From positions 1 through 38,695 of the forward strand of contig JANYJZ010000039.1 in NCBI GenBank assembly GCA_025358305.1: a stretch of 38,695 nucleotides of DNA, read 5' to 3'. A program made the position numbers and the translations under genes. The notes under the pieces were generated by a model. That model was not told where the DNA came from and did no database searches. It saw nothing but the letters and a program-made list of their open reading frames with translations. The stretch comes from Ignavibacteriota bacterium (GTDB lineage Bacteria; Bacteroidota; Ignavibacteria; UBA10030; SZUA-254). Position 1 is the first letter of the stretch. Every line of letters begins with the position of its first letter. This document shows, piece by piece, positions 1 to 7,562 of the stretch.

Positions 1-25
1 CGCGGTCTAGTTCTTCGTGGCTCAT
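1..25 (-). CDS. 5' end of an unknown gene leaving the window
   Basis: On the minus strand an ATG at 25 opens a frame reading MSHEELDR up to the window edge. An AGGAG Shine-Dalgarno sequence lies at 34-38, eight bases before the ATG, which is the main support for a real start. Only eight residues are visible, so no function can be given. It lies downstream of the histone-deacetylase-family gene on the same strand, about 130 bases away. Confidence 0.45.
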
Positions 26-154
26 TGTCAGTACTCCTGCGGCCATCCTCGGGATCCTTCATTGAAAGTGAGTCCCTAAGATGCCAAATACTGACATTTC
101 TATTAAGTCGAGAACATGACACTCTTATTAAGTTATTACAGCACCTTCGGGGTG

Positions 155-1108
155 TCAGGCCTTCAAGAGCATTTCGAGATGTGCTTCGACGCTCCCGGCG
201 AGCGCCTCGAGATTGTAGCCCCCTTCGAGGACGGAGACGATCCGTCCCTGGCAGTACGTCTCCGCGGCCTGGGTCATCATGCCGGTGAGGACGCCGTAGG
301 AGGATTCCGTGAGGCGCATCTGGGCGAGGGGATCGTCCCGATGGGCGTCAAATCCTGCGGAGATCATGATGAGTTCCGGCCGGAAGGCGTCGAGGTTCGG
401 CAGGACGTCACGGCGGAACGCGTCGACGTATGCTTCCTCGCCGCTCTCCGGGGGGAGCGGGACGTTCACCGTGTACTCGAGTCCTTCGCCAGCGCCGCGT
501 TCCTCCCGCGTTCCCGTCCCGGGCCAGAGCGGGAACTGGTGGAGGCTGATGAAGAGGACCGACTTGTCGTGGTAGAAGATCTCCTGCGTGCCGTTGCCGT
601 GGTGGACGTCCCAGTCAACGATCGCGACCTTCTTCACGCCGTACGCCGCCTGGGCGTACCGGGCGCCGACCGCGATGTTGTTGAAGAGGCAGAAGCCCAT
701 CACCTTGTTCTGTTCAGCGTGGTGTCCCGGCGGACGCACGGCGCAAAAGACGTTCCGGAGGATGCCCCCCATGACCGCGTCGACTCCGGCGATGACGCCT
801 CCCGCGGCGAGCATGGCGACCTCGTACGACTCCTTCGAGGCGTGCGTATCCCCTTCGTCGAGGATCCACGACCCGCCCCGAACCGCCTCTCGGACGTATC
901 GCAGGTGCTCGCTCGAGTGGACCCGCAGGATCTGTTCCTCCTCCGCCTGGTCGATGAGGAGATGCTGAAGGCGCTGCCAAAGCCCGGAGGAGCGGAGCCG
1001 GGCCGTCACGGCGCGGAGCCGATCAGCGCGTTCCTGATGGCCGACGCCCGTGTCGTGGTCGAGGAAGCGGTCATGGTAGACCAGCCCCGTTCTGGAAGGG
1101 GCGTTCAC
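155..1108 (-). CDS. Histone deacetylase family protein (AcuC/acetylpolyamine hydrolase-like)
   Basis: A 317-residue arginase/deacetylase-fold zinc hydrolase. Visible family motifs, in order, are RPPGHHAE (active-site histidine pair), DWDVHHGNGTQ (zinc-binding Asp and His), SAGFDAHRDDPL (second zinc Asp) and LEGGYN near the C-terminus, so all catalytic and metal residues appear intact. Bacterial members remove acyl groups from acetylated small molecules, polyamines or protein lysines; the substrate cannot be told from sequence. No signal peptide is seen, so it should be cytoplasmic. The start is a GTG at 1108 that overlaps the TGA of the upstream VKOR-like gene (GTGA), indicating translational coupling. 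The family assignment is firm, the substrate is not. Confidence 0.9.
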   Translation of the reverse strand: MNAPSRTGLVYHDRFLDHDTGVGHQERADRLRAVTARLRSSGLWQRLQHLLIDQAEEEQILRVHSSEHLRYVREAVRGGSWILDEGDTHASKESYEVAMLAAGGVIAGVDAVMGGILRNVFCAVRPPGHHAEQNKVMGFCLFNNIAVGARYAQAAYGVKKVAIVDWDVHHGNGTQEIFYHDKSVLFISLHQFPLWPGTGTREERGAGEGLEYTVNVPLPPESGEEAYVDAFRRDVLPNLDAFRPELIMISAGFDAHRDDPLAQMRLTESSYGVLTGMMTQAAETYCQGRIVSVLEGGYNLEALAGSVEAHLEMLLKA

Positions 1109-1530
1109 GTCTCTGCCAGGAAGAGAAGAAGCCCGAACACGCAGGCGTTGATGAGATGGCTCGTCAAGCAGAGGACGCAGTTCGTCCGGAGCCGAACGAG
1201 GAGGACGTAGGTCAGAAAGATGCCGATGGTGACCGTCCCGCCGCTCGCCATGAGGAGGGTCCGTTCCAGCAGCGGCGCCGCCCCCGGCGGCATGAGCGCG
1301 AAGGCGATAATGGCGATGTAGAAGCAGAGCCCGACCACGAAATTCGGTATGCCGACGAGATGCGCCTCCGACCGCCGGATGAGCGACTCACATTCGGCGT
1401 TGTCGAGCCTGCAGATCCGGGGGAGGGCAGGGGTGTCCGCGCGCATCTTCCCGTAGTAGACGAGCGTGAAGAGGAGCGAGATGAGAAGTCCGAAAAGCCC
1501 GAGCAAAGCGAGTGTGGCGCGTACGATCAT
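1105..1530 (-). CDS. Vitamin K epoxide reductase (VKOR) family membrane protein
   Basis: A 141-residue protein with four predicted membrane helices. It carries the VKOR cysteine pattern: C40 and C47 (C-x6-C) in the loop after helix 1 and the C118-V-L-C121 redox motif at the last helix. Bacterial VKOR homologues re-oxidise periplasmic thiol oxidases with quinone, supporting disulfide bond formation; that role is inferred from the family. The open frame extends further upstream, but that extension is antisense to the gene at 1615-2019. The ATG at 1530 begins the hydrophobic helix and sits right after a good promoter. No fused thioredoxin domain is present. Its stop overlaps the start of the deacetylase-family gene by four bases. 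Confidence 0.82.
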   Translation of the reverse strand: MIVRATLALLGLFGLLISLLFTLVYYGKMRADTPALPRICRLDNAECESLIRRSEAHLVGIPNFVVGLCFYIAIIAFALMPPGAAPLLERTLLMASGGTVTIGIFLTYVLLVRLRTNCVLCLTSHLINACVFGLLLFLAET

Positions 1531-1534
1531 GGGA

Positions 1535-1565
1535 AAAAGATACACAGACTTTTGGCCATGGTCAA
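1535..1565 (-). promoter_or_regulatory. Promoter for the VKOR-deacetylase gene pair
   Basis: On the minus strand TTG (1565-1563) is followed after exactly 20 bases by TATCTTTT (1542-1535), matching the Bacteroidota-type TTG / TAnnTTTG promoter. It also reads as a sigma70-like TTGACC-N17-TATCTT. The predicted transcription start falls at about 1530, on the ATG itself, so the mRNA may be leaderless. Confidence 0.6.
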
Positions 1566-1574
1566 GAGGGGATG

Positions 1575-1605
1575 TTGGAATTCTCGGACGGGGTGAGTAT
1601 GTTAC
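1575..1605 (+). promoter_or_regulatory. Promoter for the small protein gene at 1615
   Basis: TTG (1575-1577), a 20-base spacer, then TATGTTAC (1598-1605). It is divergent from, and interleaved with, the promoter at 1535-1565. The predicted start of transcription is within a few bases of the ATG at 1615, so the leader would be nearly absent. Confidence 0.5.
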
Positions 1606-1614
1606 CTCCCAGCC

Positions 1615-2019
1615 ATGAACGATGCCGAATCCAGACTCCGGGAAGCCCTCGAAGACATCGTCGACGGGGTGAACGTGAAGCGCGCGAAGCACGAGCTCCT
1701 TCATGACGGGAGGGATCTGACGACGCTCTTCCTGGAGGTCCTCTCCGAGCAAGGCTACCTGCCTGTCACGGTCGGCGCGGTCCAGGTCGAGCCGGGCGAG
1801 CGCGTTCCCGCGTTCCTCCTCGTGGGGACGACGGCCTTCTTCGGATGGGTCTTCTGGGAACAGTTCACCTCTTGGAAGATCCGCAAGCTCTGGGGTTCGG
1901 TGATCAAGAACGCGCGGGGGGACTGGGACATCCAGATCCCGGAGGCGCGCGCAACGACGATCTACGCGAACGCCTCGCTGAAGCTCGAGATGGACATCGA
2001 CCACCCGCCCGCCTTCTAG
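1615..2019 (+). CDS. Hypothetical protein, 134 residues
   Basis: I do not recognise this family. The N-terminal half is charged and helical. A short hydrophobic stretch near residues 64-78, with FLLVGTTAFFGWVFW as its core, could be a membrane anchor or a buried strand. The C-terminal part is rich in beta-prone residues and ends in DIDHPPAF. There is no signal peptide. It is transcribed away from the VKOR-like gene and its TAG stop lies inside a CTAG palindrome that also provides the stop of the convergent ABC permease. A promoter-like element directly precedes the ATG. The frame on this strand has no competing gene, and codon use resembles the neighbours. Confidence 0.65.
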   Translation: MNDAESRLREALEDIVDGVNVKRAKHELLHDGRDLTTLFLEVLSEQGYLPVTVGAVQVEPGERVPAFLLVGTTAFFGWVFWEQFTSWKIRKLWGSVIKNARGDWDIQIPEARATTIYANASLKLEMDIDHPPAF

Positions 2020-2777
2020 ACCGCCTTTTGGAGCGTTCGCACCGCGAACCAGAAAGACCCACAGAGAAAGAGCACGAACGCCGCCATCTCCCAGAGGATC
2101 CCGGGCCCGTCCCCCATCCCGGCGCTGCAGTACCGCAGGACATCCGTGTGCCAGGTGATCGGATTAAGGTACGAACCGATGCGGAACCACGCCGGCAGGT
2201 GTTCGATGGGGTAGAAGAGGCTGCTGAGGAAGAGGAGCACGAAATAGAGAACGTTGATCAGGGTGTTGAACGTGTCGTTGCGGCGGATCCGCAGCGCGAA
2301 GATGGCGAGAAAGAAGAACCATCCGGCCGTTCCCACAATGACGCCGCCGAGGAGGAGGGGAACGCTCCCTGACGCGATCCGGACGCCAAGGAAAAGCGTG
2401 CCGAGCGTGATCGCAACGATCCCCTGGACGAGCGACGTGAGGCAGTTGAACGTGATCTTGCCGATGAGAAACTGGCTCCGGGTCATCGGGTAGGTGAGGA
2501 ACTCGTAGAAGATACCGTTGTCCCGGTCGACGAAGAACCCGTACGAGGTATTGATGGCGATGCCGAAGCATGCCATGGACAGGACGCTCGGGAGGAAGAA
2601 CGTGTTGTAGGAGACCGACGCTCCGTCCGAAGTGATCCCGGAGGAGAACGCAGTGTTGAACCCGAGCCCGAAGATGAGGAGGTATGCGAACGGCATGACG
2701 ATGTCGTAGAAGAGCCAGACGAGGCTCGTGATCCGGATCTTGTATTCCCGGTACATGACCGCAAGAATGGGCTGCAT
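2016..2777 (-). CDS. ABC-2 type transporter permease
   Basis: A 253-residue polytopic membrane protein of the ABC-2 (DrrB/NodJ-like) family, with about six hydrophobic segments and the typical cytoplasmic N-terminus (VMYREYKIR). It pairs with the ATP-binding gene immediately upstream, so together they should form an exporter for a drug, lipid or polysaccharide; the substrate is unknown. The ATG at 2777 is chosen because the ATPase TGA and this ATG share one base (TGATG), a classic coupling arrangement. A TTG one codon earlier is a less likely start. The gene ends in a CTAG shared with the convergent gene at 1615-2019. Confidence 0.88.
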   Translation of the reverse strand: MQPILAVMYREYKIRITSLVWLFYDIVMPFAYLLIFGLGFNTAFSSGITSDGASVSYNTFFLPSVLSMACFGIAINTSYGFFVDRDNGIFYEFLTYPMTRSQFLIGKITFNCLTSLVQGIVAITLGTLFLGVRIASGSVPLLLGGVIVGTAGWFFFLAIFALRIRRNDTFNTLINVLYFVLLFLSSLFYPIEHLPAWFRIGSYLNPITWHTDVLRYCSAGMGDGPGILWEMAAFVLFLCGSFWFAVRTLQKAV

Positions 2778-3724
2778 CAAGGCTTCTCCACCTGGTCGAC
2801 GAGGTGCAGGAACGCGTCCTCGAGCGTCGATCCGCTCATCTCAAAGTGAAGGACTGGGCTGATCTTCTCGACCGACGCGAGGATCCGCAGCGCGGAGCGT
2901 TCGTCGCGGAGCGTCACCTCCGCCGTTTGGTCCCGGCTTGTGAGTTCGAGGGGAGACTCCGCGCTGATGGCGGCGAGAATCTCCTCGGAGAGCGTCTCGA
3001 CCGTCAGCGACAGCCGAAAGAGCTTTAAGGAGAGCGAGGTCACCTCCGCCGGGGATCCGGATGCGATGACCTTCCCGCGGTGGATGATGACGAGACGGCC
3101 GCAGAGCTCCTCGGCCTCCTCCAGGACGTGCGTCGTCAGGATGATGGTCCGGCCCCGGCGGGCTTCTTCGCGGATCGCGTTGATCGTCGCGCGTTTGTTG
3201 ATCGTGTCCATGCCCGTGGTCGCTTCGTCGAGAAAGATGACCGGCTTGTCGACCATGAAGACCTTCGCCACCTGCACTCGCCGCTTCATGCCGCCGCTCA
3301 GGTCGATCGGTTTCTGGTTGCGGACGTCGGCGAGGCCAAAGAGTTCTATGACGCGTTCGCTTCTCGTCTCGATCTCGGCCCAGGAGAGTCCGTGAAAGCG
3401 CCCGAAGGTGCGGAAGTTGTCCTTTACCGAGAGGAAGATCTCGACGGCGTTCTCCTGGAGGACAGCGACGATGGATCTGCGGACCTCAAGGGGGTTTCGG
3501 ACGACGTCGTGGCCGAGGATCGAGGCCTCTCCGGACGTCGGCGTGAGGAGCGTCGTCAGGAGTTTCATCGTGGTGGATTTGCCTGCCCCGTTCGGGCCGA
3601 GAAGGCCAAAAATCTCCCCGACGCGGACTTGGAAGGAGACCTCGTCGACCGCGCGCAAAGGCGGCAGGCCGCGCTGGGAGAACTCCTTCACAAGGCGCCG
3701 GACGTCGATGGCGTAGGCGTTCAC
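2777..3724 (-). CDS. ABC transporter ATP-binding protein (DrrA-like)
   Basis: A 315-residue cytoplasmic ATPase. Visible motifs are Walker A GPNGAGKST (residues 43-51), the ABC signature LSGGMKRR, Walker B VIFLDEATTGMD and the switch His in ILTTHVLEEAEEL. After the nucleotide-binding domain a C-terminal extension of about 90 residues, rich in beta strands, follows, as in DrrA/CcmA-type exporters. The start is a GTG at 3724 with a G-rich stretch a few bases upstream. It lies directly before the permease and overlaps it by one base, so the two form an exporter operon. The substrate cannot be inferred from the context. Confidence 0.9.
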   Translation of the reverse strand: MNAYAIDVRRLVKEFSQRGLPPLRAVDEVSFQVRVGEIFGLLGPNGAGKSTTMKLLTTLLTPTSGEASILGHDVVRNPLEVRRSIVAVLQENAVEIFLSVKDNFRTFGRFHGLSWAEIETRSERVIELFGLADVRNQKPIDLSGGMKRRVQVAKVFMVDKPVIFLDEATTGMDTINKRATINAIREEARRGRTIILTTHVLEEAEELCGRLVIIHRGKVIASGSPAEVTSLSLKLFRLSLTVETLSEEILAAISAESPLELTSRDQTAEVTLRDERSALRILASVEKISPVLHFEMSGSTLEDAFLHLVDQVEKP

Positions 3725-3784
3725 TGCGGACCCCCCGTGCTCACCGGAAACAGGGGGTAGCCCGTCGATTTTCCGTGGGGGGCG

Positions 3785-3815
3785 TTGTTTTTATGCTCTT
3801 TTCTCACTATATTGA
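3785..3815 (+). promoter_or_regulatory. Promoter for the rho-like operon
   Basis: TTG (3785-3787), 20 bases, then TATATTGA (3808-3815), the same spacing as other promoters in this window. It predicts a 5' leader of about 135 bases before the rho ATG at 3960, long enough for attenuation or autoregulation, as is known for rho genes elsewhere. The rest of the 3725-3959 interval shows no gene. The ABC exporter must be transcribed in the opposite direction from the same interval, but I find no good promoter for it. Confidence 0.5.
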
Positions 3816-3959
3816 AAGTACCCCAGTCGTGTCTTTTTGTGGCACAGCAGCAATCTTCCCTGACTCTGATCCAAGGACCGTGCCGTCTGCGCATTCCCTG
3901 TTCACCGTCGTCTTCAGGCAAGATAACACTTTTTTCCCCTACTACACATTCATCAATCC

Positions 3960-5078
3960 ATGGTTCAACATAGTTCTCTGAAACTGCTCGAGTTCGATTC
4001 CCGCGGCAATGGTTTCCTCCGCACCCTCTCCCTCGAACTCGACACCACCCCCAATGACATCCGTATCTCGGCGCACATCATCCGCCAGCTGAACCTCCGC
4101 GAAGGCTGTCTTCTCGAACCGATAGTGAAACCGGGTCTCCGCACGATCGAGCGCGCAACGGACATCCTCTCGGTGAACGGCCTTTCCCTAGAAGCGTGGA
4201 GCAAGGTCCCAGAATTTTCCACGCGCACTGCCGTCGATCCTGAAGAACGCCTCAAGCTGACGACCGCGCCCGACGACACGTCGATGCGCGTGGTCGATCT
4301 TCTCTGTCCCGTCGGCAAGGGACAGCGTGCCCTCATCGTTGCTCCGCCGCGCACCGGCAAGACGGTCCTCATGCAGCAGTTCGCCAAATCCATAAGCACA
4401 AACCATCCGGAAGTCGAGCTCATCGTCCTCCTCGTCGACGAGCGCCCGGAAGAGGTCACCGACATGAAGCGCACGATCCACGGCGAGGTCTTCGCCAGCT
4501 CGAGCGACAGCGACCGCGAGAGCCACGTCCGTCTCGCCCGCATGGTCCTGGAGTACGTCAAGCGCAAGGTCGAGACCGGGAAGGACGTCGTTCTCCTCCT
4601 CGACTCCATCACGAAAATGGGACGGGCATTCAACGCGGTGCAGAAGAGCAGCGGCCGGACGCTCTCCGGCGGCGTCGACATCCGCGCGCTCGAGATCCCG
4701 AAGCGGATCTTCGGCGCGGCGCGCGCCCTCGAAGGCGGCGGCACGCTTACGATCATCGCGACCGCGCTCGTCGAAACGAACTCCCGGATGGACGAGCTCA
4801 TCTTCCAGGAGTTCAAGGGCACCGGCAACATGGAGCTCGTGCTCAACCGCGACCTGTCGAACGACCGCATCTATCCCGCGATCAACATCCAGGAATCAGG
4901 CACGCGCCACGAGGAGCTCCTCTTCAAGAGCGAAACATCGCGCTACCAGGCGCTTCGGCGTTCGCTCAACCGCATGAAGCCGAAGGAAGCGATGCTCTAC
5001 GTACTCAAGGCCCTCGAAATGTACCCCACGAACCGCAAGCTGGTTGCGCGCATGACTGGGGAACGCGTGGAGGTATGA
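3960..5078 (+). CDS. rho: Transcription termination factor Rho, short form
   Basis: A 372-residue hexameric RNA/DNA helicase of the Rho family; E. coli Rho has 419 residues. The motor core is well conserved: Walker A APPRTGKT (about 128-135), VLLVDERPEEVTDMKR, Walker B VVLLLDSITKMGRAFN, the Q-loop SGRTLSGGVD and the R-loop EFKGTGNMEL. The N-terminal helix bundle is absent: the protein starts within the cold-shock-like RNA-binding domain at GNGFLR, which corresponds to GFGFLR of E. coli. By eye, the primary-site aromatic residues equivalent to E. coli F62, Y80 and Y110 are replaced, while F64 remains. Walker A has Arg where E. coli has Lys181. The stop overlaps the next gene (ATGA). It is either the organism's only, streamlined Rho or a second specialised copy. 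Confidence 0.88.
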   Translation: MVQHSSLKLLEFDSRGNGFLRTLSLELDTTPNDIRISAHIIRQLNLREGCLLEPIVKPGLRTIERATDILSVNGLSLEAWSKVPEFSTRTAVDPEERLKLTTAPDDTSMRVVDLLCPVGKGQRALIVAPPRTGKTVLMQQFAKSISTNHPEVELIVLLVDERPEEVTDMKRTIHGEVFASSSDSDRESHVRLARMVLEYVKRKVETGKDVVLLLDSITKMGRAFNAVQKSSGRTLSGGVDIRALEIPKRIFGAARALEGGGTLTIIATALVETNSRMDELIFQEFKGTGNMELVLNRDLSNDRIYPAINIQESGTRHEELLFKSETSRYQALRRSLNRMKPKEAMLYVLKALEMYPTNRKLVARMTGERVEV

Positions 5079-5959
5079 GGCGTACCGTCCCTTCCGGGTT
5101 CAACCTTTGGAGTACGATTCACAGCCACGGCTGGAGTGCCCTGCCCCCGTTCCGTATCGACCGTTCCGCCCGCTCCCTCCATCTCCTCGTCAGACTCTCC
5201 CGTTCCGCCGTCGTTCCCGTTGAACTGCGCCAGCCTTCCACCGGCACGCTTGTCGTCAAGACGCCCGCAAAGCTCGCCCCGGCCCGGCAGAAGGACCTCC
5301 TGCGCATTGTCCGTTCATGCCTCCGGCTCGACGAGGATTTTTCCGATTTCCACCGACGGGCGGAGCGGATACAGGCGTACCGGTGGGTCCACGCGTTCGG
5401 CGCTGGTAGGATGCTCCGGTCCCCAACGGTCTATGAGGATGTCCTGAAGATGCTCTGCACGACGAACTGCAGCTGGTCCCTCACGCAGACAATGGTCGGT
5501 AACCTCTGTACGGTCTACGGCGAACCCGCAGGGGAGGGTGCGCACGCGTTCCCGCTTCCCGAGACGGTCGCGGGATCGACGGACGCACACCTTCGCAAGC
5601 ATGTCCGCTCGGGCTACCGCTCCCCGTACATCCTCGAGCTCTCGCGGAAGGTCGCCCGCAATGAGATCGATCTTGAATCGTGGCGCACGAGCCCGCTGAC
5701 GACGCCGGAGCTCTTCGAGGAGATCCGGTCGGTGAAGGGGATCGGTCCGTACGCGGCCGGGAACATCCTGAAGCTCGTCGGTCGGTACGATTTTCTCGGC
5801 ATCGACAGCTGGTGCCGGAACAGGTATGCCGAACGGTTCCACGGCGGTCGGCGGGTCACGGACCGCACGATCGAACGGCGCTACCCTGCGGCCGATCCTT
5901 GGCGCGGCCTTTTTTTCTGGATGGACATGACGAAGGACTGGTACCCCCATGGCACGTAG
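5075..5959 (+). CDS. HhH-GPD superfamily DNA glycosylase (AlkA/OGG-like)
   Basis: A 294-residue base-excision repair glycosylase. The helix-hairpin-helix lies at about 218-232 (SVKGIGPYAAGNIL) and the catalytic aspartate is D244 in FLGIDSW. The position of the OGG1 catalytic lysine is occupied by Tyr, so a monofunctional AlkA-like mechanism is more likely than a lyase. An upstream helical segment with TTNCSWSLTQTMVGNLC matches the family's conserved core. The N-terminal 90 residues form the beta-rich domain seen in AlkA and OGG1. The damaged base recognised cannot be assigned. The ATG at 5075 overlaps the rho stop by four bases, and the gene's 3' end overlaps the next gene by 11 bases. Confidence 0.82.
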   Translation: MRRTVPSGFNLWSTIHSHGWSALPPFRIDRSARSLHLLVRLSRSAVVPVELRQPSTGTLVVKTPAKLAPARQKDLLRIVRSCLRLDEDFSDFHRRAERIQAYRWVHAFGAGRMLRSPTVYEDVLKMLCTTNCSWSLTQTMVGNLCTVYGEPAGEGAHAFPLPETVAGSTDAHLRKHVRSGYRSPYILELSRKVARNEIDLESWRTSPLTTPELFEEIRSVKGIGPYAAGNILKLVGRYDFLGIDSWCRNRYAERFHGGRRVTDRTIERRYPAADPWRGLFFWMDMTKDWYPHGT

Positions 5960-7178
5960 GGTCAAGGCGTTCAATGTCTGGAAGGAGATGAGCCGGGCGC
6001 TCCTATGGCGCCTGGCCGGAGCGGTGTTCCTCATGTTCTCCATCCTCGGGCCGCTCTCCGTCCTCATGGAATCGAAGACCCGGGTCGTCCCCTGGACCTT
6101 CATCCTTATCCAGTGTCTCTCCTCAGGCGGCCTCGCCGCGAGCATCATCCTTCTTGGGCGCAAACGCTGGTGGGTCATCTTCTTCCTAACGATCTTCTGG
6201 ACGGGCATCATGGTCATGAACTCGGGCGGCCTGAGTTTCGTCTTCGGCGACGGCGGCTTCCGGGTCCAGCTTGGGACGTCGATGGGCGTGCTGGATCATG
6301 TAGCGCGCACCACTCCGCTGACGATCGCGCCACAGGAACTTAGCGCCATCTACGAACAGCGCGCCATCCTCGGTGTCCTCGCCATCGCGTTCCTCGCGTC
6401 CGGGTACATCATGTTCATCCTCGTCATCCGCACGGAGGTGAAGCAGCGCTCCCGCCTCGAAACGGAGGTCCGCATCGCGCGGGAGATCCAGGAGTCGCTC
6501 CTGCCGGAGCCGATGCTCGAGACCCCCTGGTGTTCCATCGCGGGAAGGGCTCTTCCCGCGACCGAAGTGGGCGGCGACTTCTTTGATATCATTCCCCTCT
6601 CCGAGGACAGGATCGCTGTCGCCATCGCGGATGTGACGGGACACGGCGTAGGCGCGGGCATTCTCGGCGCGATGACCAAGAGCGCCTTGCGCGCTCAGCT
6701 CATACACGGCGCCGACCCGAAAGACGTCCTGACGACCCTCAACGCGGCCCTCTTCCAACTCTCCGACCAGAAAACGTTCGTCACGTTCGGCTACGCCCTC
6801 ATCGATCGGAGCGCGAGGAGTGTCCGATATGCCACGGCGGGTCATCCGCCGCTCCTCTTCCGAAACGCACGCGGCAGCGTGGAGCCTCTCCGGACGGTCA
6901 ATCTCGCCCTCGGCCTAAAGCAGGATGCGGCGTTCTCCACGGCGAGTTTGGCCTTCGCCGCCGGCGACGCGCTCATCCTATATACCGACGGCATCCTCGA
7001 AGCGGCGAACGCCCGCGGCGAGGAGTTCGGAGCGGACCGCCTGAACCTCTATGTCGCAGCCGGGCCGAACGATCCGGCCGAACTCTGCAACGGCGCGATA
7101 ACGGCGCTCTCCGGCTTCGTTGGCACTGAGACGTTCCAGGACGATGTCTCCATCGTCGCCGTACGGTTCCTCACCTAG
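5949..7178 (+). CDS. Membrane-anchored SpoIIE/RsbU-type PP2C phosphatase
   Basis: A 409-residue protein. Four hydrophobic helices occupy roughly residues 18-160, followed by a short coiled coil (EVKQRSRLETEVRIAREIQ) and a PP2C/SpoIIE domain. The metal-binding acidic residues are present in VGGDFFDI, AIADVTGHGVGAG, LYTDGILEA and DDVSIVAV, so it should be active. The REIQESLLPE linker is typical of RsbU-type phosphatases that dephosphorylate anti-sigma-factor antagonists. No partner STAS or anti-sigma gene lies nearby, so the target is unknown. The ATG at 5949 overlaps the glycosylase gene by 11 bases. The gene is probably co-transcribed with rho and the glycosylase. Confidence 0.88.
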   Translation: MARRVKAFNVWKEMSRALLWRLAGAVFLMFSILGPLSVLMESKTRVVPWTFILIQCLSSGGLAASIILLGRKRWWVIFFLTIFWTGIMVMNSGGLSFVFGDGGFRVQLGTSMGVLDHVARTTPLTIAPQELSAIYEQRAILGVLAIAFLASGYIMFILVIRTEVKQRSRLETEVRIAREIQESLLPEPMLETPWCSIAGRALPATEVGGDFFDIIPLSEDRIAVAIADVTGHGVGAGILGAMTKSALRAQLIHGADPKDVLTTLNAALFQLSDQKTFVTFGYALIDRSARSVRYATAGHPPLLFRNARGSVEPLRTVNLALGLKQDAAFSTASLAFAAGDALILYTDGILEAANARGEEFGADRLNLYVAAGPNDPAELCNGAITALSGFVGTETFQDDVSIVAVRFLT

Positions 7179-7196
7179 ACGGGAGCCCCACCCCCC

Positions 7197-7562
7197 ATGC
7201 CGAACCCAGAACACTATCTGGAGCTCATCGAGAAGGAATTCTCTGCGTCGCGCGCCGCGCTTGGAGAAGGGAACACCGGTCGGGTGCGCGTCTGTGCCCG
7301 CCGGGCGGCGGGACACGCCATCGCGTGGCTCCTTTCGGCCGAACCCCGGGCCGATTGGGGAACGGACGCGATGCGTCAGCTTCAGCACCTCCGGGATGAC
7401 GCGGAGTTCCCGGCCGAGGTGCGCGACGCGGCCCGGCGCCTCACGGCGAAGGTCACCGAAAGCTTTTCCTACCCCGACGGCGCCGATCCGCTTGTCGACG
7501 CCGGCCTCATCATCCATCATCTCCGGTCACGCGTGGAGGGGGGCGATGCGGGCGCTCATTGA
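7197..7562 (+). CDS. Hypothetical helical protein, 121 residues
   Basis: I cannot name this family with confidence. The protein is mostly alpha-helical and soluble, with no signal peptide. The segment VRVCARRAAGHAIAWLL contains an Arg-x4-His pattern, which is what the RNase motif of HEPN domains looks like, but that resemblance is short and may be chance. It lies 18 bases after the phosphatase stop and overlaps the following phosphatidyltransferase gene by 17 bases, so it is very likely part of the same operon. Its longer competing frame on the same strand is an N-terminal extension of the next gene with a poor protein composition. Confidence 0.65.
   Translation: MPNPEHYLELIEKEFSASRAALGEGNTGRVRVCARRAAGHAIAWLLSAEPRADWGTDAMRQLQHLRDDAEFPAEVRDAARRLTAKVTESFSYPDGADPLVDAGLIIHHLRSRVEGGDAGAH

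Noticed and set aside
138-157. Possible terminator hairpin after the deacetylase gene
   Set aside because: Only four to five base pairs around a TTCGG loop and no T-tract, overlapping the stop codon.
116-1210. A 364-codon plus-strand frame
   Set aside because: It is antisense to the deacetylase-family gene, whose motifs are unmistakable; its composition (many Arg, Asp, Val, His) is typical of shadow frames in GC-rich DNA.
1531-2004. N-terminal extension of the VKOR frame to 2004
   Set aside because: It is antisense to the gene at 1615-2019, adds a charged non-membrane stretch, and crosses the promoter at 1535-1565.
3813-3843. Minus-strand promoter for the ABC exporter overlapping the rho promoter
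   Set aside because: TACTTTCA is present on the minus strand, but there is no TTG at the 20-base spacing found elsewhere.
7120-7545. N-terminal extension of the first phosphatidyltransferase
   Set aside because: It overlaps the phosphatase 3' end and the gene at 7197; the extension is Pro/Arg-rich, and the ATG at 7546 has a clear ribosome-binding site.
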